From positions 1 through 8,188 of the forward strand of contig SMWH01000166.1 of assembly GCA_004357005.1 (NCBI GenBank): DNA of 8,188 nucleotides, given 5' to 3'. Both the position numbers and the translations under genes were made by a program. Shown in pieces: positions 1 to 5,590 of this stretch. This DNA comes from Gammaproteobacteria bacterium. GTDB lineage: Bacteria; Pseudomonadota; Gammaproteobacteria; SMWH01. Position 1 is the first letter of the stretch. Each line of letters begins with the position of its first letter. The notes under the pieces were generated by a model. It was not told the origin of the DNA and did not search any database. It saw only the letters and a program-made list of their open reading frames with translations.

Positions 1-681
1 ACCGAACATGGTGCCCAGTCCGTAGGTGACAAGCGCCGCCAGGAGTCCCAGCATGAATCCGATGGTGATTCCCGAGACATCAACGGCGCGAACCGGTCTC
101 AGGTCAGATCCCATATCGCTGAGCAGAAGAAAAAAATCGTCGCTGCGCCAATGGCTCCCATCGATGCCCCACATCCCGTACAGGTTCGAAGCGGCGATGG
201 ATCCCAGTTCATAGAAGTCACCGAACACGCTGACGAAGGGCCCGTAAGCCAGAGGCAGCAGCAAGCCGAAAAAGAAACACGCGATGGTGCCGGGATTGGA
301 ACGATGCACCACCCATTGATACAGCGGGATGCCGGGAATGATCGTGATCAGGAAAGGGGCGTAGACGGTAAAAGCGTAGATCCAGTCGTTTCCCTTCGTA
401 TCAAATCCGGTCAGCTGGCCGGCGTAGTCGGAACCGACCGTGATGAATGGAAACCAGAATTTGAGATATTCCGCTCCGTACTCGGCGCTCATCTGCAGTT
501 CGGTGACTTCCCCACCCGCCACGATGCAGCCCCAGGCGTGCAGCAGCTCATGGATCGGAACATAGACCCACCAGCCCACAAACAGCCCGATTGAGCCCAT
601 GAGCAGGCACGGCCATACGGGGCTGAGCAACCGCAAAGCCGCGACGTAGTCATAGACCGGCTGGAAGAAAAACTTGCCCAT
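1..681 (-). CDS. Predicted integral-membrane zinc metallopeptidase (HExxH), C-terminus cut by window edge
   Basis: An open frame of 227 codons runs without a stop from an ATG at 681 to base 1, so the protein is incomplete at its C-terminus. The product is very hydrophobic, with likely membrane segments near residues 26-42, 101-120, 133-152 and 204-222. The first segment ends in VPIHELLHAW, with HELLH at residues 44-48. This is the HExxH zinc-binding and catalytic motif of gluzincin and site-2-protease-like enzymes, placed at the end of a membrane helix as in M50-type proteases. A later GDFYE (154-158) inside a hydrophobic stretch could carry the third metal ligand; that is a guess. The M50 signature LDG is not seen. 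No strong ribosome binding site precedes the ATG: an AAAGGGG lies about 14 nt upstream. It diverges from trmL with only 41 bp between the starts. Substrate is unknown. The reading frame is secure and the family assignment moderate. Confidence 0.75.
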   Translation of the reverse strand, partial: MGKFFFQPVYDYVAALRLLSPVWPCLLMGSIGLFVGWWVYVPIHELLHAWGCIVAGGEVTELQMSAEYGAEYLKFWFPFITVGSDYAGQLTGFDTKGNDWIYAFTVYAPFLITIIPGIPLYQWVVHRSNPGTIACFFFGLLLPLAYGPFVSVFGDFYELGSIAASNLYGMWGIDGSHWRSDDFFLLLSDMGSDLRPVRAVDVSGITIGFMLGLLAALVTYGLGTMFG

Positions 682-722
682 ACTGGTACTCTGAACCCCT
701 TTGGACCCTACAGAGTTCCGGC

Positions 723-1187
723 ATGCTGCATCTGGTGCTGTACCAACCCGAGATTCCGCCCAACACCGGAAACATCATGCGACTTGCCGCCAACGCCGGG
801 GCGGCGTTGCACCTGATCCATCCCCTGGGGTTCGAGCTGGACGAGGCGCGCGTGCGCCGGGCCGGTCTCGACTACCGGGATCTGGCGCCGGTGCACGAAT
901 ACGCCAGTTTCGACGTTTTCCGTGAGTCTGTGCAACCTCGACGGGTGCTTGCGGTGTCCACTCACGGACGAACGGTCTACACCGACGTGGACTACGCCGA
1001 CGGTGATGCCCTCGTTTTTGGCCCGGAAACCCGCGGGCTTCCGGAAGCATTGTTGGCCCGGGCGGATACCGTGCTACGAATCCCCATGCAACCCGATAAT
1101 CGCAGCCTCAATCTGTCCAATGCCTGCGCCGTTGTGCTGTTCGAAGCCTGGCGCCAGCTCGGGTTCGAGGGCGCCGACGGGACCTGA
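723..1187 (+). CDS. trmL: tRNA (cytidine/uridine-34 2'-O)-methyltransferase TrmL (SPOUT family)
   Basis: This cytosolic enzyme transfers a methyl group from S-adenosylmethionine to the 2'-hydroxyl of the wobble nucleotide in tRNA-Leu isoacceptors. The 154-residue length matches the family (E. coli TrmL/YibK is about 157). All three SPOUT trefoil-knot motifs are present: PEIPPNTGNIMR at residues 9-20, FGPETRGLP at 99-107, and IPMQPDNRSLNLSNA at 120-134 followed by the helix AVVLFEAWRQLGF. R20, with the knot loops, is expected to take part in catalysis and cofactor binding. TrmL is a minimal SPOUT enzyme without a separate RNA-binding domain and normally works as a dimer. The ATG at 723 is chosen because the protein begins directly with the conserved first strand (MLHLVLYQPEIPPN); its ribosome binding site is weak. 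It is transcribed away from the metallopeptidase gene and converges on the Cys-rich gene. In E. coli trmL also lies in the gpsA-cysE neighbourhood. Confidence 0.96.
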   Translation: MLHLVLYQPEIPPNTGNIMRLAANAGAALHLIHPLGFELDEARVRRAGLDYRDLAPVHEYASFDVFRESVQPRRVLAVSTHGRTVYTDVDYADGDALVFGPETRGLPEALLARADTVLRIPMQPDNRSLNLSNACAVVLFEAWRQLGFEGADGT

Positions 1188-1241
1188 TTCCTTGTCAGCA
1201 TACCGGGACCGCTTGCCAGGAAACCGCGGGCGTTTGATCCC

Positions 1242-1664
1242 TTATTGGCAGTGCGCCTGGACCTGGTTCAACAGGGCCTGGCAGAAACTGTCCGGCCGGT
1301 CGACTTCGGTGCATGTCTTCCGTCGCCACAGCGCAGTTTGCATGAGTTCGTCTCTTGCGGGCACGTCGATACAAAATCCTGACGAGGGCCCTGCGGTTTT
1401 CAGACAGGTGCTCAAGAACAGGTTATTGCCCACTTGGCAACTGAAGTTCTGGCATGCGTCATGGCGCAGCAATGCCTGCTCCAGGCAGCCCGCTTCGTTG
1501 GACGTTTCCCCAAAGCGCATGCCTTCAGATGCTGCGATCTGTGAGTCGCGCTCAAGATCGCCCCGATGGGTCTGCCACCACCATGCGCCCATCGCGGCCA
1601 TCAGCAGCAAAAAGGCCAGGACGCTGGACATCAGCGCGATGACGATGCGTCCGGTTCGTGTCAT
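1242..1664 (-). CDS. Cysteine-rich membrane-anchored hypothetical protein
   Basis: This 140-residue protein is not recognised. Residues 7-30 form one strong hydrophobic segment (IVIALMSSVLAFLLLMAAMGAWWW) after a short basic start (TRTGR), so an N-in anchor with the rest in the periplasm is likely. The remaining ~110 residues hold eight cysteines at 60, 71, 76, 87, 98, 118, 128 and 139. Their spacing is regular, C-x10-C, C-x4-C, C-x10-C, C-x10-C, then C-x19-C, C-x9-C, C-x10-C. That spacing suggests helical hairpins held by disulfides, which would fit an oxidising periplasm; this is inference. Its ATG overlaps the stop of the upstream NTF2-like gene in an ATGA (1661-1664), and a GAGG sits a few bases before the start, so translation is probably coupled. 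It is the last gene of the secB-gpsA unit and converges on trmL across 54 bp with no obvious terminator. Confidence 0.8.
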   Translation of the reverse strand: MTRTGRIVIALMSSVLAFLLLMAAMGAWWWQTHRGDLERDSQIAASEGMRFGETSNEAGCLEQALLRHDACQNFSCQVGNNLFLSTCLKTAGPSSGFCIDVPARDELMQTALWRRKTCTEVDRPDSFCQALLNQVQAHCQ

Positions 1665-2080
1665 CGTTCCTCGCTCAGGCAGGTTTCATGGAGATGCACC
1701 CATGCCACGCCATCTCCGGACTCACCATTCGTTTCGCGAAACAACACCGAGCTAATCCGGCCTGTTTCTTTGCCGCCACTGCTCTGCCACTCCTCATAGG
1801 TGAGCAGGCACCAGGGCGGGTGAACAACACGTGAACGGATGTCGCGGATTTCGATAGTGAAGTCATCCGGTTTGACGCCATGGGCGCCGTACACCTTTTG
1901 GCAGATGGACGTCTTGTCGTCGCTTTGCCCGCTGGGATGAACCACGAGAAAGGTATCAGAGAGGGGGTTGTCGAAGCGTTCGAAGGCTTGCGTCGTGCGT
2001 GGCAGGGTGCCGCGCATCCAGGCCTGGATGAAAGCATGGAGTTCTTCTATTTCCGATTTGCAGGCTTCGTCCAGACTCAT
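1661..2080 (-). CDS. NTF2/SnoaL-like (DUF4440-type) small protein
   Basis: A 139-residue cytosolic protein starting MSLDEACKSEIEELHAFIQAW. Its layout is that of the NTF2-like fold: an N-terminal helical region (residues 4-35) with an FxRFDNPLSDTF segment, then alternating strands including TFLVVHPSG (43-51), DFTIEIRDIRSRVV, WCLLTYEEWQS and RISSVLFRE, ending in GVAWVHLHETCL. The strand carrying TYEEWQ followed by a serine/arginine strand is typical of DUF4440-like proteins as I remember them. Members may be small-molecule enzymes or binding proteins; no catalytic function can be assigned. An in-frame ATG at 2125 would add 15 residues, but they overlap the gpsA end. The ATG at 2080 lies 13 nt after the gpsA stop, begins the recognisable domain, and follows a GCGAG-like weak ribosome binding site. 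The stop overlaps the next gene's ATG. It occupies roughly the place where enterobacteria carry cysE next to gpsA. Confidence 0.85.
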   Translation of the reverse strand: MSLDEACKSEIEELHAFIQAWMRGTLPRTTQAFERFDNPLSDTFLVVHPSGQSDDKTSICQKVYGAHGVKPDDFTIEIRDIRSRVVHPPWCLLTYEEWQSSGGKETGRISSVLFRETNGESGDGVAWVHLHETCLSEER

Positions 2081-2093
2081 TTTGTGCTCGCGC

Positions 2094-3107
2094 TCAGTCG
2101 AATTCCGCGCGCATATCGCGGGCAAGCAATGCCTTCACGCCTTCCACCGGCGTGATGTCCTCGAACAGGATTGCGTATACGAGCTGCGCGATAGGGAGTT
2201 CCACTTCGTAGCGTTTCGCGAGCGTCATCACCTCGCGTGCAGCATAGACGCCTTCCACGACCTGCCCGATTTCTTCCTGGGCATGCCCGAGGTGATGGCC
2301 TTGGCCCAGCGCCAACCCCAGCCGCCGGTTACGTGACAGACTGCCGGTAGCCGTGAGAACGAGATCACCCATTCCGGCCAGGCCCGTCAATGTCTCGGGG
2401 TCTGCGCCCATCGCGGCACCGAGCCGCATCATTTCCGACAGGCCGCGGGTGATCAACGCGGCCCGGGCATTGTCCCCCAGGCCCATTCCGTCGGAAACTC
2501 CGGTGGCCAGCGCCAGAACGTTTTTCACCGCCCCGCCGAGCTCGGCACCGACCATGTCCTGGCTGGTATAGCAGCGGAAGGTGCCGTGGTGGAGGGCGGA
2601 GGCCACCTCGTCTGCAAAGGTGTCGCTGGTCGAGGCCACCGTGACGGCCGTTGGCAGCCCTGCGGCTACCTCTTTCGCAAAGGACGGGCCGGTGACCACC
2701 GCCGTGGGCACGTCTGGCCCAAGTTTTTCGGCAGCAACCTCGTGGAGCAGACGACCGGTGCCACTCTCGAAACCCTTGCTGGCCCAGGCCAGCCCGCAGC
2801 TTTCTCTCATGTGCGGGATCAGCTGGTCGAGGACCGGTCCGAAAACATGGCTCGGTGTTGCCACCAGCGCCACAGTCGCGCCCGATACGGCAGTCGCAAT
2901 GTCCGCCGTGACCTCGAGTGACGGGGGAAAGGGGTTATCGGGAAGATAACGGGCGTTGCAGCCAGCCTCGGCCATCTGCTCGATGGCCGTGGCGTCGTGC
3001 CCGTAAAGGATAGTGGGGACACCGCTCCGCGCCAGATGAATGGCCAGAGCGGTTCCCCATGATCCCGCGCCGATGACGCCGACCAGGATGTTTGATCCCG
3101 GGGTCAT
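2094..3107 (-). CDS. gpsA: Glycerol-3-phosphate dehydrogenase [NAD(P)+] GpsA
   Basis: This cytosolic enzyme reduces dihydroxyacetone phosphate to sn-glycerol 3-phosphate, the backbone for phospholipid synthesis. The protein has 337 residues, the normal length. The N-terminal Rossmann fold shows VIGAGSWGTALA at 11-22, the glycine-rich NAD(P)H loop. Further family marks are SKGFE (110-114), TGPSFAKEV (139-147) and the catalytic-lysine segment GGAVKNVLALATG (191-203, K195). Next come the helical-domain motifs LITRGLSEM (218-226), GLAGMGDLVLTATG (242-255) and SRNRRLG (258-264). It is commonly feedback-inhibited by glycerol 3-phosphate in characterised bacteria. The start at 3107 gives the expected short leader before the nucleotide-binding strand; the ribosome binding site is poor. 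It begins 15 nt after the secB stop, so it is very probably transcribed with secB, an arrangement conserved in Gammaproteobacteria. Confidence 0.97.
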   Translation of the reverse strand: MTPGSNILVGVIGAGSWGTALAIHLARSGVPTILYGHDATAIEQMAEAGCNARYLPDNPFPPSLEVTADIATAVSGATVALVATPSHVFGPVLDQLIPHMRESCGLAWASKGFESGTGRLLHEVAAEKLGPDVPTAVVTGPSFAKEVAAGLPTAVTVASTSDTFADEVASALHHGTFRCYTSQDMVGAELGGAVKNVLALATGVSDGMGLGDNARAALITRGLSEMMRLGAAMGADPETLTGLAGMGDLVLTATGSLSRNRRLGLALGQGHHLGHAQEEIGQVVEGVYAAREVMTLAKRYEVELPIAQLVYAILFEDITPVEGVKALLARDMRAEFD

Positions 3108-3122
3108 GGGCAGGCAGCGCCT

Positions 3123-3647
3123 TTAGAGCGTGGCGCCTCCCTCGGCGGCAGCGGGTTGTCCGGCTTCCTTCATGGACTGCATGTAGAGTGCCTCGAAATT
3201 GATCGGCGACAGCAGCAGCGTGGGGAAACCGCCTTCGGATACCAGGTTGGAAATAACCTGGCGCGCGAAGGGAAACAGGATGTTCGGGCAATAGCTGCCG
3301 AGAATCGGCCCCATCTGGTTCTCGCCGGCGCCGCGGATACCGAAGATGCCCGCCTGCTGGACTTCAGCGAGGAAGGCGGTCTTGTCACCGAGTTTGGCTG
3401 TGACCGTCAGGGTCAGCGTTACCTCGAACATGTCGTTGCCCATCGGGTTCGACGAGTTGTTCAGGTTGACGTTGATGTCCGGCTCCCATGTTTGTCCGTC
3501 TGTGAAGACGCCCGGGGAATTCGGCGCCTCAAAGGAGGTGTCTTTGACGTACACCTTCTGGATGCCGAACTGGATTCCTTCCATCGCGCTGGGCGGGGTG
3601 GCCTCCGGGATAGGCTGTGATTCGGGGTTAGTGTTTTCGTCCGTCAT
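3123..3647 (-). CDS. secB: Protein-export chaperone SecB
   Basis: SecB is a cytosolic homotetrameric chaperone that keeps preproteins unfolded and delivers them to SecA at the Sec translocon. The 174-residue sequence is a little longer than E. coli SecB (155), mostly through an acidic, proline-rich N-terminal tail (residues 1-22) and an Ala/Gly-rich C-terminus. The core is intact: IQKVYVKDTSFEAPNSP (29-45), the beta-sheet segment FEVTLTLTVTAKLGDKTAFLAEVQQAGIF, and CPNILFPFARQVISN followed by LVSEGGFPTLLLSPINFEALY (120-155). The acidic surface used for SecA binding is consistent with this composition. The ATG at 3647 has an AAGGA about 11 nt upstream, a slightly long spacing. A good sigma70-type promoter lies directly upstream. 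In E. coli grxC lies between yibN and secB; here that gap is only 89 bp and carries the promoter instead. Confidence 0.97.
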   Translation of the reverse strand: MTDENTNPESQPIPEATPPSAMEGIQFGIQKVYVKDTSFEAPNSPGVFTDGQTWEPDINVNLNNSSNPMGNDMFEVTLTLTVTAKLGDKTAFLAEVQQAGIFGIRGAGENQMGPILGSYCPNILFPFARQVISNLVSEGGFPTLLLSPINFEALYMQSMKEAGQPAAAEGGATL

Positions 3648-3694
3648 TGTCTTTGTCGTCCTTTATTTACAACACGTTAGAGCGCAAACATGAA

Positions 3695-3724
3695 ATTATG
3701 CCAGCGCCGCCGTTGGGCTGTCAC
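3695..3724 (-). promoter_or_regulatory. Predicted sigma70 promoter for secB-gpsA unit
   Basis: Read on the minus strand there is a -35 box GTGACA (3719-3724), an 18-bp spacer and a -10 box CATAAT (3695-3700). Each box matches the TTGACA/TATAAT consensus at five of six bases. A TGG immediately before the -10 gives a partly extended -10. The boxes lie in the 89-bp gap after the rhodanese gene, about 48 bp before the secB ATG, so secB and the genes behind it can be transcribed independently of the rhodanese gene. This is a sequence match only. Confidence 0.6.
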
Positions 3725-3736
3725 TGTGGGGATTGC

Positions 3737-4168
3737 CTATTTCCGGCCCTTGGCGACAGGCAGATTATCGCCCTGCCAGGCGGCGAACCCGCCTTTGAGC
3801 CAGTAAAGGTCCTCGAATCCCATCTTGTCCAGTTGGGAGCAGGCCTTGAGGGACTGCTGCCCATTGCGGCAGTACACCACCAGCGGCTTTTTCTGCAGTT
3901 TCTTCAGGTCCCTGTCCCGGCTGGCCAGCTGTCCGGCCGGGATATTCCGGGCGTTGATGATGTGCGCCGTCTCGAACTCGTTTTCGGCGCTGACATCAAG
4001 GACGCGCGCGTCTTCCCGGTTGATGAGCTGGGTGGCTCGACCGGGGGAGACCTCCCGGAAACGGCGCGTAAAACGGCCCGCCTCCGTGATGATCAACGCC
4101 CCCAGCACGCCCACGAAGGCCAGGCTCAGCGCCCAGTGGCGGGTGGCAAACTCCAGATATTCTTCCAT
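3737..4168 (-). CDS. yibN: Membrane-anchored rhodanese-like sulfurtransferase (YibN type)
   Basis: A 143-residue protein with an N-terminal membrane segment (about residues 11-29, HWALSLAFVGVLGALIITE) followed by a single rhodanese domain (about 45-140). The domain shows ARVLDVSAENEF (54-65), HIINARNIP (69-77) and the active-site loop VVYCRNGQQS with Cys100 as the predicted persulfide-carrying residue. It ends with the WLKGGFAAWQ strand-helix typical of rhodaneses. The usual Arg after the LDV of the CH2A motif is Ser60 here. After the anchor comes a basic stretch (GRFTRRFR), so the domain should face the cytoplasm. The start at 4168 matches YibN proteins, which begin just before the anchor, and has an AGGG close upstream. 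A frame-compatible ATG at 4207 would add 13 residues. Its position before secB matches E. coli yibN, but grxC is missing between them. The natural sulfur acceptor is unknown. Confidence 0.92.
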   Translation of the reverse strand: MEEYLEFATRHWALSLAFVGVLGALIITEAGRFTRRFREVSPGRATQLINREDARVLDVSAENEFETAHIINARNIPAGQLASRDRDLKKLQKKPLVVYCRNGQQSLKACSQLDKMGFEDLYWLKGGFAAWQGDNLPVAKGRK

Positions 4169-4209
4169 GGCCCTGATCCGTAGTGAGGGGTCCGTTTCCG
4201 GCGGCAAAG

Positions 4210-4230
4210 GGGCCGTATTCTATACGGCCC
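4210..4230. promoter_or_regulatory. Perfect palindrome in the divergent yibN/envC intergenic region
   Basis: GGGCCGTAT (4210-4218) and ATACGGCCC (4222-4230) are exact reverse complements separated by TCT. The 150-bp gap between the two divergent starts (4169-4318) holds no other strong signal. On the minus strand the centre reads TATAGAAT, so the palindrome overlaps a possible -10 element (TAGAAT) for the rhodanese gene, although no good -35 accompanies it. It could be an operator for a dimeric regulator or a transcript hairpin in the yibN leader. No T-tract follows on either side, so it is not a typical terminator. Confidence 0.45.
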
Positions 4231-4318
4231 TGGTCTCTCGGGACACTGGCCGGCGACGTTTTGGCTCAAAAATCCCCAAATATGACCCGGATTGCCGGCC
4301 CTTGCTAATCTTGGGGAC

Positions 4319-5461
4319 GTGTCAGCGCGTTTCAATAGCCCCCGTCCGCTCCTGGCCTTGTTTTGCCTGCTTTGGCTGGCCGGCCCCGGCGGGGCCCGGG
4401 ACCGCCCTACCTCCGATGAAGTGGAAGCCCGGCTGGAGGCGATACGGGGCCGGATCAACGAGGTTCAGGGGCAGATTGAGGCGCTCAACGTCGAACGCGA
4501 CGACGTCTCTGGCCGTCTCGAGGTGGCTGAGACACAGATCGGCCGGACCGTTGCCCAAATCCAGGGTTTGAATGAGGGTATCAACCGGCAACGGTCAGCT
4601 CTTGTGTCACTCCGGGATGAGCGGCAAGTCACGGAAGAGGGGCTGGCCACAGAACGGCAAGCGCTGGCTTCGCAGGTGCGAGCGGCGTATCGGGCAGGCC
4701 GGCAGGACTATTTGCGACTGCTGCTGAGCCAGAACGACCCCGCCACCCTGGTGCGCCTGTTCGGTTACTACCGCTATTTCAGCCAGGCGCGAGTGCGTCA
4801 GATCGAACTGGTGAGCAGCCACATCGCACGACTGACACGGCTGGAAGACGAGGTTCAGCGCGAGACCGGAGTTCTGGAGGATCTCCGGGAACAGCATCAG
4901 ATCGAGCGCGAACAACTCGAGACGGGCCGGGCCTTGCGCGCCCTCGTGCTGGATGACCTGGAAGCTCAACTCGCCGACGAGACCGGCCAGTTGGCGCGGC
5001 TGGAACAGGATCGCTCGCAACTGGAGCAACTGCTGGAAGCCCTCCGGCAGGTGCTGACCGAGGCGGAAGGCCGGGCCCAGTTGCCGGATTTCGGCTCACT
5101 GGCCGGCAAGCTGGATGCTCCGGCGGTCGGGGCCGTTCTGGCCGGATTTGGCGCCGCCGGCCGCGGTTGGCTCATCGGTGCTGACCTGGGCGTGCCCATC
5201 CAGGCGGTGGCGGCCGGGCAGGTGGTGTTCGCGGACTGGCTGCGTGGCTTCGGGCTGATTTTGATTCTGGATCATGGCGGCGGCTGGCTCACTCTGTACG
5301 CTCATGCGGACAGCCTTTTCGTCGAACTGGGAGACTGGGTGTCTTCCGGCGCCGTCGTTGGTGGTGTGGGGGCGAGCGGGGGTCGCGCGGAACCTGCGCT
5401 GTATTTCGAGATCCGACAGGATGGGAAGCCGGTGGATCCAGCCCGTTTTTTGCGCCGTTGA
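4319..5461 (+). CDS. envC: EnvC-like murein hydrolase activator (degenerate LytM/M23 domain)
   Basis: A periplasmic protein expected to activate N-acetylmuramyl-L-alanine amidases (AmiA/AmiB type) for septal peptidoglycan splitting. From the GTG at 4319 it has 380 residues: a signal peptide (about 1-26, hydrophobic core LLALFCLLWLAG), a long Glu/Gln/Arg-rich coiled coil (about 32-253) interrupted by SQNDPATLVRLFGYYRYF (137-154), and a C-terminal LytM domain (about 265-380). The LytM domain has lost zinc ligands. The first His/Asp motif reads GRGWLIGADLG and the final HxH position reads PALYFEIR, so it should be catalytically dead like E. coli EnvC. Only the His of LYAHAD remains. The GTG is preferred because it starts directly at the signal peptide; a TTG at 4292 in the same frame would add nine residues. 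Neither start has a convincing ribosome binding site. It is followed by ctp and yibQ. Confidence 0.93.
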   Translation: MSARFNSPRPLLALFCLLWLAGPGGARDRPTSDEVEARLEAIRGRINEVQGQIEALNVERDDVSGRLEVAETQIGRTVAQIQGLNEGINRQRSALVSLRDERQVTEEGLATERQALASQVRAAYRAGRQDYLRLLLSQNDPATLVRLFGYYRYFSQARVRQIELVSSHIARLTRLEDEVQRETGVLEDLREQHQIEREQLETGRALRALVLDDLEAQLADETGQLARLEQDRSQLEQLLEALRQVLTEAEGRAQLPDFGSLAGKLDAPAVGAVLAGFGAAGRGWLIGADLGVPIQAVAAGQVVFADWLRGFGLILILDHGGGWLTLYAHADSLFVELGDWVSSGAVVGGVGASGGRAEPALYFEIRQDGKPVDPARFLRR

Positions 5462-5471
5462 GGTTGAAATA

Positions 5472-5522
5472 CCGTGCCGGAGGTCCGGCGGCACACGGGC
5501 AGCGCCAGCCGGGCGCTATAAT
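5472..5522 (+). promoter_or_regulatory. Hairpin tract and TATAAT box upstream of ctp
   Basis: The 129-bp gap between envC and ctp contains a GC-rich stem-loop: GCCGGA (5476-5481) pairs with TCCGGC (5484-5489), with outer CCGT/ACGG bases able to extend it. A second stem follows, AGCGCC (5501-5506) pairing with GGCGCT (5512-5517) around a 5-nt loop. The second stem runs into a perfect TATAAT at 5517-5522, about 69 bp before the ctp ATG. No recognisable -35 lies 16-18 bp upstream, and no T-tract follows the hairpins. A promoter or an attenuating structure between envC and ctp is possible. Confidence 0.35.
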
Positions 5523-5590
5523 CCAGATGGTTCCGGGGTCTTGTACCAGGGAAGTGCATCAAGGGGAGTCGTTTCTTGCCGGAGAACAAT

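Noticed and set aside
151..594. 147-residue plus-strand open frame
   Set aside because: It lies opposite the HELLH membrane-protein frame, has low-complexity charged composition without recognisable motifs, and is a shadow of that gene.
1188..1241. Bidirectional terminator between convergent trmL and the Cys-rich gene
   Set aside because: I see no stem of useful length followed by a T-tract in these 54 bases.
922..1755. 277-residue plus-strand open frame overlapping trmL and the Cys-rich gene
   Set aside because: It crosses the end of trmL in another frame and lies antisense to two better-supported genes. The composition (Ser/Pro/Arg/Cys-rich) is that of a GC-rich shadow frame.
2081..2125. 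Upstream ATG start for the NTF2-like gene
   Set aside because: The 15 added residues fall in the end of gpsA and do not resemble the domain. The ATG at 2080 gives normal spacing after the gpsA stop.
3648..3736. Remnant of grxC between the rhodanese gene and secB
   Set aside because: The 89 bp contain a promoter-like sequence and no CPYC-type glutaredoxin coding trace.
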